From Streptococcus pseudoporcinus LQ 940-04 (GTDB lineage Bacteria > Bacillota > Bacilli > Lactobacillales > Streptococcaceae): a stretch of 64,000 nt of DNA. Where the stretch lies: assembly GCF_000188035.1 (NCBI RefSeq), contig NZ_AEUY02000005.1, forward strand, positions 1,426,001-1,490,000. Reading direction: 5' to 3'. The stretch's first letter is position 1. The number at the start of each line of letters is the position of its first letter. Of the stretch, positions 48,599-57,408 are shown one piece after another. The position numbers and the translations under genes were made by a program. A model generated the notes under the pieces. That model saw only the letters and a program-made list of their open reading frames with translations, was not told the DNA's origin and made no database searches.

Positions 48599-49441
48599 AT
48601 GACTCGAAAAATTATTTTTTTAGATATTGATGGGACACTGCTTGATTACGAAAATAAGCTTCCTAAATCTGCAGTTTATGCCATTAGACAGGCTAGAAAA
48701 AAGGGACACCTAATCTATGTCTGTACAGGCCGCAGTCGTGCTGAAATACAAAGAGATATTTGGGAGATAGGAATTGATGGCATGATTGGTGGTAATGGGG
48801 CTTATGTAGAACACCATAATAAAGTGATTATGCATCAGTTAATTCCCCTGAAGGAAGCTAAACATATTGTTGACTGGTTACATGAGCGAGGATTAGAATT
48901 CTATTTAGAATCAAATAATGGACTTTTTGCGAGCGAAAAGTTTCACGAAGTAGCACGTCCAGTTATGAGAATCTATTCTATGCGTCAAGGTAAAAGAACC
49001 GAAGAAGTTGCTGATTTAGAAGTGGAAGATGCCTTACATGGGTTGGTATATGGAGGCCCCTTATATCGTGATGACTTAAATAAAGTATCTTTTATTTTAA
49101 GAGACTATCAAGATCACTTAGAGTCGATAATAGAGTTTCCTAATTTAGAAGCTAACACTTGGGGTGGGCGTGGTGAAACAGCCTTATTTGGAGACTTAGG
49201 AGTCAAGGGTGTTACCAAGGTGCATGCTATTGATGTTTTATTAGAACACCTACAAGCTGATAAGAAAGATACCATTGCTTTTGGTGATGCTAAGATTGAT
49301 ATTCCTATGTTAGACTATTGTAACCTTGGTATAGCAATGGGAAACGGAGGCCCCGAGATCTTAGCAATGGCAGATATGGTGACAGATGATGTCGAAGAAG
49401 ATGGACTTTACAAGGCCTTTAAAAAATTAGGGTTAATTTGA
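48599..49441 (+). CDS. Cof-type HAD-family phosphatase
   Basis: A 280-residue HAD hydrolase of the Cof (IIB cap) type. Motif I is FLDIDGTLLD near residue 7, motif II is in VCTGRS, the conserved Lys in GVKGVTK, and motif IV AFGDAKIDIPML near residue 225. Such enzymes dephosphorylate sugar phosphates or vitamin phosphates; the substrate is unknown. AGGTGACAAA precedes the ATG. Confidence 0.87.
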   Translation: MTRKIIFLDIDGTLLDYENKLPKSAVYAIRQARKKGHLIYVCTGRSRAEIQRDIWEIGIDGMIGGNGAYVEHHNKVIMHQLIPLKEAKHIVDWLHERGLEFYLESNNGLFASEKFHEVARPVMRIYSMRQGKRTEEVADLEVEDALHGLVYGGPLYRDDLNKVSFILRDYQDHLESIIEFPNLEANTWGGRGETALFGDLGVKGVTKVHAIDVLLEHLQADKKDTIAFGDAKIDIPMLDYCNLGIAMGNGGPEILAMADMVTDDVEEDGLYKAFKKLGLI

Positions 49442-49447
49442 AAAATT

Positions 49448-49496
49448 AAAACCAAGTTTTGAGTGAGCATGCTCTTGATTCAAAACTTGGTTTTTA
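49448..49496 (+). terminator. Terminator after the HAD gene
   Basis: AACCAAGTTTTGA (starting near 49449) pairs with TCAAAACTTGG (49480-49490), followed by TTTTT. Confidence 0.75.
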
Positions 49497-49516
49497 TGCT
49501 TACATTAGGCAAAGTA

Positions 49517-49783
49517 TTAGACTATTCCCCTGATGGCATATATAATAATTTTAATTAACCAAATGCTAAGAAGAGGATATGTTCTTTTATTAGGAGAAGA
49601 CAAGTAGAAATGGTAAAATAGTCTTTAATACATAGCTGACTAATCCTAGTTACGAGAAAATTTAAGAAATGCCTTCTTATTATTCATTGAGATAAAGGGC
49701 CTCTTGATTTAGGAGCTACTGGTAGCTTACTTTTAATGTTTTAAGAAGGAACTATATGCTTTGAAGACAAAAATGGAGAAGAT
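49517..49783 (+). promoter_or_regulatory. Gap upstream of egtV with a possible distant promoter
   Basis: No ORF of note. TTAGAC (49517-49522), an 18-bp spacer and TATAAT (49541-49546) could be a promoter with a leader of about 230 nt. AGCTACTGGTAGCT (49714-49727) is a 6-bp-arm palindrome in that leader. I see no known riboswitch. Low certainty. Confidence 0.3.
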
Positions 49784-50512
49784 ATGATACGTTTTAATAA
49801 AGTCTCAAAACAATTTGGGGATACTTTGGTCTTACAAGAGCAAAGCTTTCAAGTTAAGGACCGTGAGTTTTTTGTTTTAGTAGGGTCAAGCGGTTCAGGC
49901 AAAACAACACTGTTAAAAATGATAAACTGTCTGGTAAAGCCAAGTTCGGGCCAAATTTTACTCAATAAGACCCCGCAAAATGAATTGGACTTGCGCGAAA
50001 TGCGCCTTTCAATCGGCTATGTCTTACAACAAATTGCTCTTTTTCCCAATCTAACTGTTGCCGAAAATATTGCTATTATTCCTGAAATGAAAAAGTGGAC
50101 AAAAGAAAAAACACTGCAACGAATAAAAGATTTCTTGAATAAGGTAAACTTACCCGCTGAGGACTATATGCATCGTTATCCAAAGGATTTGTCTGGTGGG
50201 GAGCAGCAACGGGTAGGGATCGTCCGCGCCCTTATTTCACATCCTAAGATTTTACTAATGGACGAGCCATTCTCAGCCTTAGATCCTATTTCGAAAAAGC
50301 AACTACAGGATTTAATGCTTGATTTACATCGTGAATTCGACATGACTATTGTTTTTGTAACACACGATATCAAAGAAGCCACCAAGTTAGGGGATCGTGT
50401 TGCAATTCTTGATAAAGGGCAAATTATCCAAGTTGATACTCCAGAAGCTATCATGGCGAACCCGACAAACGACTTTGTAGCCAGTCTTTTTGGAGGTGAC
50501 ACAAATGACTAG
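49784..50512 (+). CDS. egtV: ABC transporter ATPase, EgtV type (formerly ProV/OpuCA-like)
   Basis: A 242-residue ATPase with Walker [10 protein letters not shown] near residue 36, signature LSGGE, Walker [13 protein letters not shown] and H-loop VTHD. It ends shortly after the ATPase core and lacks the CBS domains found in osmoprotectant ATPases such as OpuA/ProV. Its 242-residue length and fused permease/binding partner match the S. pneumoniae ergothioneine importer EgtUV. It overlaps the next gene by 8 nt. Confidence 0.75.
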   Translation: MIRFNKVSKQFGDTLVLQEQSFQVKDREFFVLVGSSGSGKTTLLKMINCLVKPSSGQILLNKTPQNELDLREMRLSIGYVLQQIALFPNLTVAENIAIIPEMKKWTKEKTLQRIKDFLNKVNLPAEDYMHRYPKDLSGGEQQRVGIVRALISHPKILLMDEPFSALDPISKKQLQDLMLDLHREFDMTIVFVTHDIKEATKLGDRVAILDKGQIIQVDTPEAIMANPTNDFVASLFGGDTND

Positions 50513-52031
50513 TGTTATAAGAACCTTCCAAGAACGTTTTCCTGATTGGACTAAGGCCCTAGCAGAGCATCTGCAAATTTCTTTAATTGCTCTTTTAATT
50601 GCTATTTTGATTGGCATTCCACTTGCTAGTCTTTTAAGTAAAAGTAAGCGTTGGTCCGATATTGTTTTACAAATTACAGGCATTTTTCAGACGATTCCAT
50701 CTTTAGCGCTTCTGGGCCTCTTTATTCCTTTAATGGGTATCGGTACCGTTCCAGCAGTGTCTGCTTTAGTAATATATGCTATTTTTCCCATTATTCAAAA
50801 TACGATTACCGGCTTGAACGGAATTGAACCTAGTTTGGTTGAAGCAGGTATAGCTTTTGGGATGACTAAATGGGAAAGATTGAAAAAGTTCGAAATTCCT
50901 ATTGCTATGCCAGTTATTATGTCAGGCGTCAGAACCTCCGCTGTTATGATTATTGGTACAGCGACTTTAGCTTCCTTAATTGGAGCTGGTGGACTAGGAT
51001 CATTTATTCTTTTAGGGATTGACCGGAACAATACAGATTTAATTCTAATTGGGGCTGTCTCATCTGCTCTCTTAGCGATTTTATTTAACAGCATTCTGCA
51101 CTATTTAGAAAAAGCTTCTCTTAAAAAAATTCTATTGGCTTTTGCTGTAATTGTCTTTGGGCTCTTGCTATCTTATAGTCCCAAGATAGTATCTCATTTT
51201 ACAAAAAAATCCGAAACACTAGTCATTGCTGGGAAATTAGGAGCTGAGCCAGAAGTCTTAATCAATATTTATAAGGAAATAATTGAAGACCAGTCAGATT
51301 TGAAAGTAGAAGTTAAGTCGAATTTTGGTAAAACCAGTTTTCTTTACCAAGCCCTTAAGTCTGGAGATATTGATATTTATCCTGAATTCACAGGAACCAT
51401 AACGTCAAGTCTTTTGACAAGTAAAACGGACTTGTCTACCAATCCTAAAAAAGTTTACCTTGATGCTAAGAATGGCATCGCTAAACAGGACAATTTGGTT
51501 TTATTGAAGCCTTTTGCTTATCAAAATACTTATGCTCTAGCTGTGCCAGAAGAATTAGCTAAGGAAAAGGGCCTTACAAAAATCTCAGACTTACAAGCTT
51601 ATCAAGGCCAATTAAAGGCCGGATTTACCTTGGAATTTAAGGATAGGGCCGATGGTTATAAAGGATTACAAAGTAAATATGGCCTCACTTTACCAGTTTC
51701 CACAATGGAGCCCGCTCTTCGTTACCAAGCGATCAAAGCTAATGATATTCAAATAACAGATGCCTACTCAACAGATGCTGAATTGAAAAAATATCATCTT
51801 AAAGTTTTGGAAGATGATAAGCATCTCTTTCCTCCTTATCAAGGTGCTCCACTAATGAAAAAGGCTCTAATCCAAAAACATCCTGAATTGGAAAAGATTC
51901 TAAACCAATTAGCTGGTAAAATTACCGAAAGTCAAATGCAAGACATGAATTACCAAGTCTCTGTTGAAGGAAAAGAAGCTGGGGCTGTTGCTCATGATTT
52001 CCTAGTTAAAGAAGGACTAATCAAAAAATAA
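50505..52031 (+). CDS. egtU: Fused permease and substrate-binding protein, EgtU type
   Basis: A 508-residue fusion. Residues 1 to about 215 form the permease, with the EAA-type loop [21 protein letters not shown]. Residues about 240-508 form a betaine-like (OpuAC/QAT family) binding domain, opening [14 protein letters not shown]. The binding-domain segments [31 protein letters not shown] and [19 protein letters not shown] closely resemble pneumococcal EgtU from memory, which binds ergothioneine rather than choline. The start chosen is ATG 50505 after GGAGGTGA. The cage residues should be compared directly before the substrate is accepted. Confidence 0.75.
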   Translation: MTSVIRTFQERFPDWTKALAEHLQISLIALLIAILIGIPLASLLSKSKRWSDIVLQITGIFQTIPSLALLGLFIPLMGIGTVPAVSALVIYAIFPIIQNTITGLNGIEPSLVEAGIAFGMTKWERLKKFEIPIAMPVIMSGVRTSAVMIIGTATLASLIGAGGLGSFILLGIDRNNTDLILIGAVSSALLAILFNSILHYLEKASLKKILLAFAVIVFGLLLSYSPKIVSHFTKKSETLVIAGKLGAEPEVLINIYKEIIEDQSDLKVEVKSNFGKTSFLYQALKSGDIDIYPEFTGTITSSLLTSKTDLSTNPKKVYLDAKNGIAKQDNLVLLKPFAYQNTYALAVPEELAKEKGLTKISDLQAYQGQLKAGFTLEFKDRADGYKGLQSKYGLTLPVSTMEPALRYQAIKANDIQITDAYSTDAELKKYHLKVLEDDKHLFPPYQGAPLMKKALIQKHPELEKILNQLAGKITESQMQDMNYQVSVEGKEAGAVAHDFLVKEGLIKK

Positions 52032-52038
52032 AAAAATT

Positions 52039-52076
52039 AAGATTGACAGCTATCTATTTTTGTTGTCAATCTTTTT
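52039..52076 (+). terminator. Terminator after egtU
   Basis: AAGATTGACA (52039-52048) pairs with TGTCAATCTT (52063-52072), followed by a T run. Confidence 0.75.
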
Positions 52077-52174
52077 TGCTATTCTCTTTCCTCGCTATTT
52101 TGCTCATGGTTATTCATCTCTTCTGATAGGTTACTTCTGGGTCAATGACCGACTTGCTAAAAAATACACAAGTA

Positions 52175-52187
52175 AAAACCGAACATT
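52175..52187 (+). promoter_or_regulatory. PurBox upstream of guaC
   Basis: AAAACCGAACATT matches the Lactococcus/Streptococcus PurR-binding consensus AWWWCCGAACWWT at every position. Its centre is about 64 bp before the predicted transcription start. Confidence 0.7.
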
Positions 52188-52209
52188 TATTTTTGTTTTA
52201 TCAAAATAT

Positions 52210-52238
52210 TTGACAAAAAATTATCGTTGATTTAGACT
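52210..52238 (+). promoter_or_regulatory. Promoter of guaC
   Basis: A perfect -35 TTGACA (52210-52215), a 17-bp spacer and TAGACT (52233-52238). A leader of about 110 nt follows, with three small hairpins (52251-52264, 52273-52286, 52315-52331). Confidence 0.7.
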
Positions 52239-52357
52239 GTTAGAAGGAAAGGTAAGTTTTTACCTAGCGATGTCTCTATTTAGAGATTATAGGAAGGTCA
52301 TTTTTAATAAAGATATGGGGTTAAAGCCCATCACCGTCTTTTAAAAGGAGAAGCCTT

Positions 52358-53341
52358 ATGTTTAATGACATGCCTGTTTTTGATTACGAAGATATTCAAC
52401 TGATTCCTAATAAATGTATTATCAATAGTCGCTCGGAGGCAGACACCAGTGTAAAACTTGGTAACTATAGCTTTAAATTACCAGTTATCCCTGCAAATAT
52501 GCAAACGATCATTGATGAAAATATTGCCGAGCAATTAGCTAAAGCAGGCTACTTTTATATTATGCACCGCTTTGATGAAGAAGCTCGTAAACCCTTTATC
52601 AAACGCATGCATGATCAAGGGCTATTAGCTTCAATTTCTGTCGGAGTAAAAGCCTATGAATATGATTTTGTGACTTCCTTAAAGGAGGATGCACCAGAAT
52701 TTATCACCATTGATATTGCACATGGCCATGCTAACAGTGTTATTGATATGATTAAACACATCAAGGCAGAGTTACCAGACACTTTTGTCATAGCAGGTAA
52801 TGTTGGAACACCAGAGGCTGTCCGCGAACTTGAAAATGCAGGTGCAGATGCGACTAAAGTTGGTATTGGACCAGGCAAAGTATGTATTACAAAAGTAAAG
52901 ACTGGCTTTGGTACTGGAGGGTGGCAGTTAGCGGCCTTACGCTGGTGTGCTAAAGCAGCTCGTAAACCAATTATTGCAGATGGAGGCATTAGAACGCACG
53001 GCGATATTGCTAAGTCAATTCGCTTTGGTGCTAGTATGGTCATGATTGGCTCACTATTTGCAGGCCACTTAGAAAGTCCTGGTAAATTAGTTGAAGTTGA
53101 TGGTGAAAGCTTTAAAGAATATTATGGTTCTGCTTCTGAGTACCAAAAGGGCGAGCATAAAAACGTTGAAGGTAAAAAAATTCTTCTACCGACAAAAGGG
53201 CACCTAGCAGATACTTTGAGAGAAATGAAACAAGATTTGCAATCTTCCATTTCCTATGCTGGGGGTAAAGACTTAGACGGTCTTCGTCGTGTAGACTACG
53301 TTATTGTAAAAAACTCAATCTGGAACGGAGATTCTATTTAA
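52358..53341 (+). CDS. guaC: GMP reductase
   Basis: A 327-residue NADPH-dependent enzyme converting GMP to IMP, returning guanine nucleotides to the adenine branch. It has a TIM-barrel fold, with the active-site loop [11 protein letters not shown] (catalytic Cys near residue 175), [10 protein letters not shown] and the C-terminal flap region. This is the GuaC2-type short form without CBS domains. AAAAGGAG precedes the ATG. It stands alone, upstream of the riboswitch-controlled xpt-pbuX. Confidence 0.93.
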   Translation: MFNDMPVFDYEDIQLIPNKCIINSRSEADTSVKLGNYSFKLPVIPANMQTIIDENIAEQLAKAGYFYIMHRFDEEARKPFIKRMHDQGLLASISVGVKAYEYDFVTSLKEDAPEFITIDIAHGHANSVIDMIKHIKAELPDTFVIAGNVGTPEAVRELENAGADATKVGIGPGKVCITKVKTGFGTGGWQLAALRWCAKAARKPIIADGGIRTHGDIAKSIRFGASMVMIGSLFAGHLESPGKLVEVDGESFKEYYGSASEYQKGEHKNVEGKKILLPTKGHLADTLREMKQDLQSSISYAGGKDLDGLRRVDYVIVKNSIWNGDSI

Positions 53342-53348
53342 TTAGAAC

Positions 53349-53376
53349 TTGAAATTCTCGAAAATCATGTTAAACT
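53349..53376 (+). promoter_or_regulatory. Promoter of xpt-pbuX
   Basis: TTGAAA (53349-53354), a 16-bp spacer and TAAACT (53371-53376), placing the start about 20 nt before the riboswitch aptamer. Confidence 0.5.
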
Positions 53377-53401
53377 AGATTTTATAAAAAATTAAATATT
53401 C

Positions 53402-53547
53402 TACTTATTTATGTTGTGAATTGGCACAGCGTTTCTACAAGACACCGAAATGTCTAACAATAAGTAAGCGAAAAAGCTTGCTTGGTATCTTTACCGTGCA
53501 AAATAAGAGGGTAGTGTCCTTTTGTTTTGCGGCAAGCTTTTTTTATT
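53402..53547 (+). ncRNA. Guanine riboswitch (purine class) with terminator
   Basis: The aptamer is 53402-53466. P1 is TACTTATT with AATAAGTA. P2 is TGTG/CACA with loop AATTGG, and the J2/3 core reads GTTTCTAC. P3 is AGACA/TGTCT with loop CCGAAA, and J3/1 reads AACA, whose C is the position that specifies guanine rather than adenine. Downstream, AAAGCTTGC (53473-53481) and GCAAGCTTT (53532-53540) plus a T run form a terminator. The 3' side of P1 (AAGTAAGC, 53462-53469) can instead pair with GCTTGCTT (53476-53483) as an antiterminator. Guanine binding should switch xpt-pbuX off. Confidence 0.85.
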
Positions 53548-53564
53548 TTTTGAAAGGGGTAATC

Positions 53565-54146
53565 ATGAAATTATTAGAAGATCGTATCCTTAAGGATGGT
53601 GATATTTTAGGAGAAGAGCTCTTAAAAGTTGATAAGTTTCTCACTCACCAAGTTGATTGTCAACTAATGCAAGAAATAGGAAGGGTCTTTGCAGAAGTTT
53701 ATGCAGAAGCTGGAATAACAAAAGTAGTGACTATTGAAGCATCTGGTATAGCTCCTGCACTTTACACGGCCCAAGCCTTAAAAGTACCGATGATTTTTGC
53801 TAAAAAACATAAAAACATGACCATGACAGAAGGGATTTTGACAGCAGAAGTCTTTTCATTCACCAAACAGGTGACTAGCACGGTCTCAATTGTAAGCAAG
53901 TTTTTATCATCAAGCGACAGGGTTCTGATTATTGATGACTTCTTGGCAAATGGCCAAGCTGCTAAAGGTTTGGTGGAAATCATTAAACAAGCTGGGGCTG
54001 ATGTAGTCGGTGTAGGTATTGTCATTGAAAAATCATTTCAGCCTGGACGGAAACTATTGGAAGAGCTTGGCCTTGAGGTTACTTCGTTGGTAAGAATTAA
54101 AAAGTTCGAAAATGATCAACTGATTTTTATGGAGGCTGATGCATAG
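53565..54146 (+). CDS. xpt: Xanthine phosphoribosyltransferase
   Basis: A 193-residue purine-salvage enzyme converting xanthine (and guanine) with PRPP to XMP/GMP. The PRPP loop reads [13 protein letters not shown] near residue 125, and the N-terminal [12 protein letters not shown] is typical. The start chosen is ATG 53565 after GAAAGGGG. The longer in-frame reading from 53421 runs through the riboswitch and is not credible. It overlaps pbuX by 1 nt. Confidence 0.95.
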   Translation: MKLLEDRILKDGDILGEELLKVDKFLTHQVDCQLMQEIGRVFAEVYAEAGITKVVTIEASGIAPALYTAQALKVPMIFAKKHKNMTMTEGILTAEVFSFTKQVTSTVSIVSKFLSSSDRVLIIDDFLANGQAAKGLVEIIKQAGADVVGVGIVIEKSFQPGRKLLEELGLEVTSLVRIKKFENDQLIFMEADA

Positions 54147-55423
54147 TGACAACAAGTAAAGAACATTCCCACTCACAATCTGCTATTCTTGGCTTACAGC
54201 ATCTATTATCCATGTATGCAGGTTCCATTTTAGTTCCAATAATGATTGCTGGAGCTATTGGCTATTCCCCAAAAGAGCTAACCTACTTAATTTCAACAGA
54301 TATTTTCATGTGCGGAGTAGCTACTTTCTTACAATTGCAACTTAATAGATACTTCGGCGTGGGTTTGCCCGTTGTTTTAGGCTGTGCCTTTCAATCAGTA
54401 GCTCCTTTGTCAATTATTGGTGCTAAACAAGGATCAGGAGCAATGTTTGGAGCTTTGATTGTTTCTGGAATTTTTGTCATTATTATTGCTGGAGTCTTCT
54501 CAAAGATAGCCCGTTTTTTCCCTCCTATTGTAACGGGTTCTGTTATTACAACTATTGGTCTATCACTCATTCCTGTTGCTATAGGAAATATGGGAAATAA
54601 GGCTGAAAAACCAAGTTTAGAAAATGTAACTTTAGCTATTCTTACAATCCTTATTATTGTTCTTGTTCAAAAATGTGCCAGTGGCTTTATTAAATCTATT
54701 GCAATTTTAATTGGACTTATTTCAGGGACAGTTATTGCTGCTATGATGGGAATTGTTGATACAGGAGCTGTTACTAATGCGCCATGGATTCATGTCCCTA
54801 CCCCATTCTATTTTGGGCCACCAACTTTTGAAATAACCTCAATAGTGATGATGTGTATTATAGCTATTGTATCAATGGTTGAATCAACAGGTGTCTATTT
54901 AGCCCTATCTGATATTACTAATGAAAAATTAGATAGCAAACGTCTTCGTAATGGTTACCGTTCAGAAGGCATAGCTGTTCTCTTGGGTGGTTTGTTTAAT
55001 ACTTTTCCATATACTGGTTTTTCTCAAAATGTAGGCCTTGTTAGATTCTCTGGTATCAAAACACGTCGGCCTATTTATTACACAGCATCTTTTCTTGTTT
55101 TTATTGGTTTATTACCTAAACTTGGAGCAATGGCACAAATGATACCAAATCCTGTTTTAGGGGGTGCCATGTTAGTTCTTTTTGGAATGGTAGCCCTGCA
55201 AGGAATGCAGATGTTAAACCGTGTTGATTTTACAACTAATGAAGCCAATTTTATGATTGCTGCACTCTCGATATCAGCAGGAGTCGGTTTTAATGGGACT
55301 CACTTATTTGTAAGTCTACCAACAACAGTTAACATGTTTTTAACAAATGGAATTGTCGTTGCAACTGTAACGGCAGTTAGCTTAAACTTGATTTTTAACA
55401 GAAATAAAAGAAAAACTAAGTGA
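54146..55423 (+). CDS. pbuX: Xanthine permease (NCS2 family)
   Basis: A 425-residue purine permease with about 14 helices. Family features include LGLQHLLSMYAGSI at the start, the Q/E-P region MVESTGVYLALS near residue 250, and the NTFPYTGFSQNVG motif near 290. The start is GTG 54146, which shares its G with the xpt stop; GGAGG is 10 nt upstream inside xpt. Guanine-responsive control comes from the xpt leader. Confidence 0.93.
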   Translation: MTTSKEHSHSQSAILGLQHLLSMYAGSILVPIMIAGAIGYSPKELTYLISTDIFMCGVATFLQLQLNRYFGVGLPVVLGCAFQSVAPLSIIGAKQGSGAMFGALIVSGIFVIIIAGVFSKIARFFPPIVTGSVITTIGLSLIPVAIGNMGNKAEKPSLENVTLAILTILIIVLVQKCASGFIKSIAILIGLISGTVIAAMMGIVDTGAVTNAPWIHVPTPFYFGPPTFEITSIVMMCIIAIVSMVESTGVYLALSDITNEKLDSKRLRNGYRSEGIAVLLGGLFNTFPYTGFSQNVGLVRFSGIKTRRPIYYTASFLVFIGLLPKLGAMAQMIPNPVLGGAMLVLFGMVALQGMQMLNRVDFTTNEANFMIAALSISAGVGFNGTHLFVSLPTTVNMFLTNGIVVATVTAVSLNLIFNRNKRKTK

Positions 55424-55439
55424 TGGCTTAGTTTTTTCT
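55409..55439. terminator. Bidirectional terminator between pbuX and apbE
   Basis: AGAAAAACTAAG (55409-55420) pairs with CTTAGTTTTTTCT (55427-55439). The pbuX stop lies in the loop and the apbE stop at the right end. Confidence 0.75.
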
Positions 55440-56380
55440 CAATATAAAATAGTGAATGATTTTTTAAGACCTCTTGAGATAGCTAGTCTTTGATCTTTTG
55501 TGACGATAATACCTTCAATATCGGGTTCATGATTAATGATATTGAAAACCTTTGAGCTATTAAGGCCAAACAAGCGTGTCGTCCAGATTTCACAATCTAG
55601 TGAAGAATCCGCAATGATTGTTAAACTTGCCATGTCAGTTTCAATAGGGAAACCTGTACGCTTATCAAAGATGTGATGATACTCTTTACCTTCCACACGT
55701 AGTTTTCTTTCATAAATGCCCGATGTAACAACCGACTGGTTACGGATTTTTACAATGCCAAGGTTATGTCCTCGTGACTTTTGTGGGTGTTGAATACCAA
55801 TATAAAAAAGGCCATCAGCTCTTTTAGGATTAGAGCCATGTACAAGAACATTTCCTCCTAAATTAATAAGGGCTGAGCTTATACCATCATTGATAAGATA
55901 AGCCATTATTTTATCAGCTATATAGCCTTTGGCGAGAGCTCCTAAGTCAATTTTCATACCTTCCTCAGCTAAATAAACCGTTTCTTTGTCTGAATCAATG
56001 TAAATATTACCTGGATTAGTGAGCGCCAATTTCTCTTTAATATCGTTTTCAGAAGGTATTTTGGCATCCGAGAAGCCAATTCGCCAGCTTTGAACAAGAG
56101 GACCAATAGCAATATTCAAATTGCTAGGATCCGCTAGACTTTGGGCCTTGCCGATGCTAATTAATTCTAATAACTCGGGATGAACTTTTACAGCATGCTG
56201 GCCGGAAGAATCATTAATGGTCATTAATTCAGAATCACTATCATTTGCACTAAAACGATTTTTATAGATGTCAAGTAACTCACAAACTGTCTTTATCTGT
56301 TCTACTGCCTTTTGCGATTCAATTTGGATATCAATAACCGTTCCCATCATGTGGACTTGCTTAGTAACTAGCATGCTCAT
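55439..56380 (-). CDS. apbE: FAD:protein FMN transferase (ApbE family)
   Basis: A 313-residue enzyme that attaches FMN to threonine of target flavoproteins. It shows the ALAKGYIADK motif, SALINLGGNV, and the metal/FAD region TSGIYERKLRVEGKEYHHIFDKR-type (here SGIYERK… HHIFDKRTGFP). There is no lipoprotein signal, so it appears cytosolic or leaderless. No NQR/RNF-type target or FMN-bind partner is in the window, so its substrate is unknown. It is a single gene on the minus strand. Confidence 0.88.
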   Translation of the reverse strand: MSMLVTKQVHMMGTVIDIQIESQKAVEQIKTVCELLDIYKNRFSANDSDSELMTINDSSGQHAVKVHPELLELISIGKAQSLADPSNLNIAIGPLVQSWRIGFSDAKIPSENDIKEKLALTNPGNIYIDSDKETVYLAEEGMKIDLGALAKGYIADKIMAYLINDGISSALINLGGNVLVHGSNPKRADGLFYIGIQHPQKSRGHNLGIVKIRNQSVVTSGIYERKLRVEGKEYHHIFDKRTGFPIETDMASLTIIADSSLDCEIWTTRLFGLNSSKVFNIINHEPDIEGIIVTKDQRLAISRGLKKSFTILY

Positions 56381-56436
56381 CTCCTTTTACAGCGCTATAA
56401 AAAGAGGATCAAATCAGAGATTTGACCCTAAAGAAT

Positions 56437-56622
56437 CTATGATTTTCGTTTCATTTCACCTTGGGGATAATAAGTTCCTTCTGGTAAATCATTTATAAAA
56501 ACGTGGATATTTCCTTTGGGTGCTTGGGCAATACGCGCAACGACTTCAGTCACTTCGCGAGCTAGCTCATTTTTTTGTTCTTGACTACGACCTTCAAATA
56601 AATCAATTGTGATAAATGGCAT
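56437..56622 (-). CDS. 4-oxalocrotonate tautomerase family protein
   Basis: A 61-residue protein, the full size of the family. It opens MPFITIDLFEGRSQEQK, giving the catalytic Pro after Met removal, and ends with FINDLPEGTYYPQGE. The true substrate in streptococci is not known; such proteins form small hexamers. It lies between apbE and tdk on the minus strand, with AGGAG before the ATG. Confidence 0.85.
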   Translation of the reverse strand: MPFITIDLFEGRSQEQKNELAREVTEVVARIAQAPKGNIHVFINDLPEGTYYPQGEMKRKS

Positions 56623-56771
56623 TATTATGTTCTCCTCACATTTTTTCTTATTTTACCATTTTCTATCAGAATTGCATAGGAAAGTTATAGATTTACAATA
56701 TCATTCACCTTAAAAAGCACCAAGTCAAATGATATTTAGGGGCAATTGCAATCGCCAAATGGCTTCATTTG

Positions 56772-56780
56772 TGGTAGAAT
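56772..56780 (+). promoter_or_regulatory. Extended -10 promoter of the tdk-prfA operon
   Basis: TGGTAGAAT (TGn plus TAGAAT) lies 35 bp upstream of the tdk start. I see no good -35 box. Confidence 0.5.
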
Positions 56781-56814
56781 AGTTTAGATAAATAAAGAAG
56801 GTAGGGACCCCAGT

Positions 56815-57393
56815 TTGGCTCAATTATACTATAAATATGGGACGATGAATTCTGGAAAATCCATTGAAATTTTAAAAGTAGCTCACAACTACGAAGAGCA
56901 GAATAAACCTGTTGTCATCATGACGAGTGCCTTGGATACTCGTGATGGTTTTGGTTTAGTTTCAAGTCGTATTGGTATGAAAAGAAAAGCAGTACCCATT
57001 TCTGATGATATGGATATTTTTGCTTATATCGCTAATTTGGATACAAAACCTTATTGTGTTTTGATTGATGAATGTCAGTTTTTAAGCAAGGCCAATGTTT
57101 ATGACTTGGCACGGGTTGTTGACGAACTCCATGTTCCCGTTATGGCATTTGGGTTAAAAAATGATTTCCAGAACCAGCTCTTTGAAGGGTCAAAATACCT
57201 CTTACTCCTAGCTGATAAAATTGATGAGATTAAGACAATTTGTCAATATTGTAGCAAAAAGGCTATTATGCAATTACGAATGAAAGATGGAAAACCTATC
57301 TATGAAGGTGAGCAGATTCAAATTGGAGGCAATGAAAGCTATATACCTGTTTGCCGCAAGCATTACTTCCATCCACCACTAGACCAAAACTAA
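56815..57393 (+). CDS. tdk: Thymidine kinase
   Basis: A 192-residue type II thymidine kinase for pyrimidine salvage. The P-loop reads GTMNSGKS near residue 9, the Walker B-like segment LIDECQFL near residue 83, and the zinc ribbon cysteines are in CQYCSKK and CRKHY. The start is TTG 56815 (MAQLYYKYG); no ATG precedes the conserved N-terminus, so TTG is well supported. It begins an operon with prfA (15-bp gap), prmC and ywlC. Confidence 0.93.
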   Translation: MAQLYYKYGTMNSGKSIEILKVAHNYEEQNKPVVIMTSALDTRDGFGLVSSRIGMKRKAVPISDDMDIFAYIANLDTKPYCVLIDECQFLSKANVYDLARVVDELHVPVMAFGLKNDFQNQLFEGSKYLLLLADKIDEIKTICQYCSKKAIMQLRMKDGKPIYEGEQIQIGGNESYIPVCRKHYFHPPLDQN

Positions 57394-57408
57394 AGGAGAA
57401 AAACTAAA

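Noticed and set aside
52251-52345. Purine riboswitch in the guaC leader
   Set aside because: ATATGG occurs by chance, but the J2/3 TTTCTAC core and three-way junction are absent.
53421-53564. N-terminal extension of xpt
   Set aside because: The upstream in-frame codons run through the riboswitch and terminator; the conserved protein starts at 53565.
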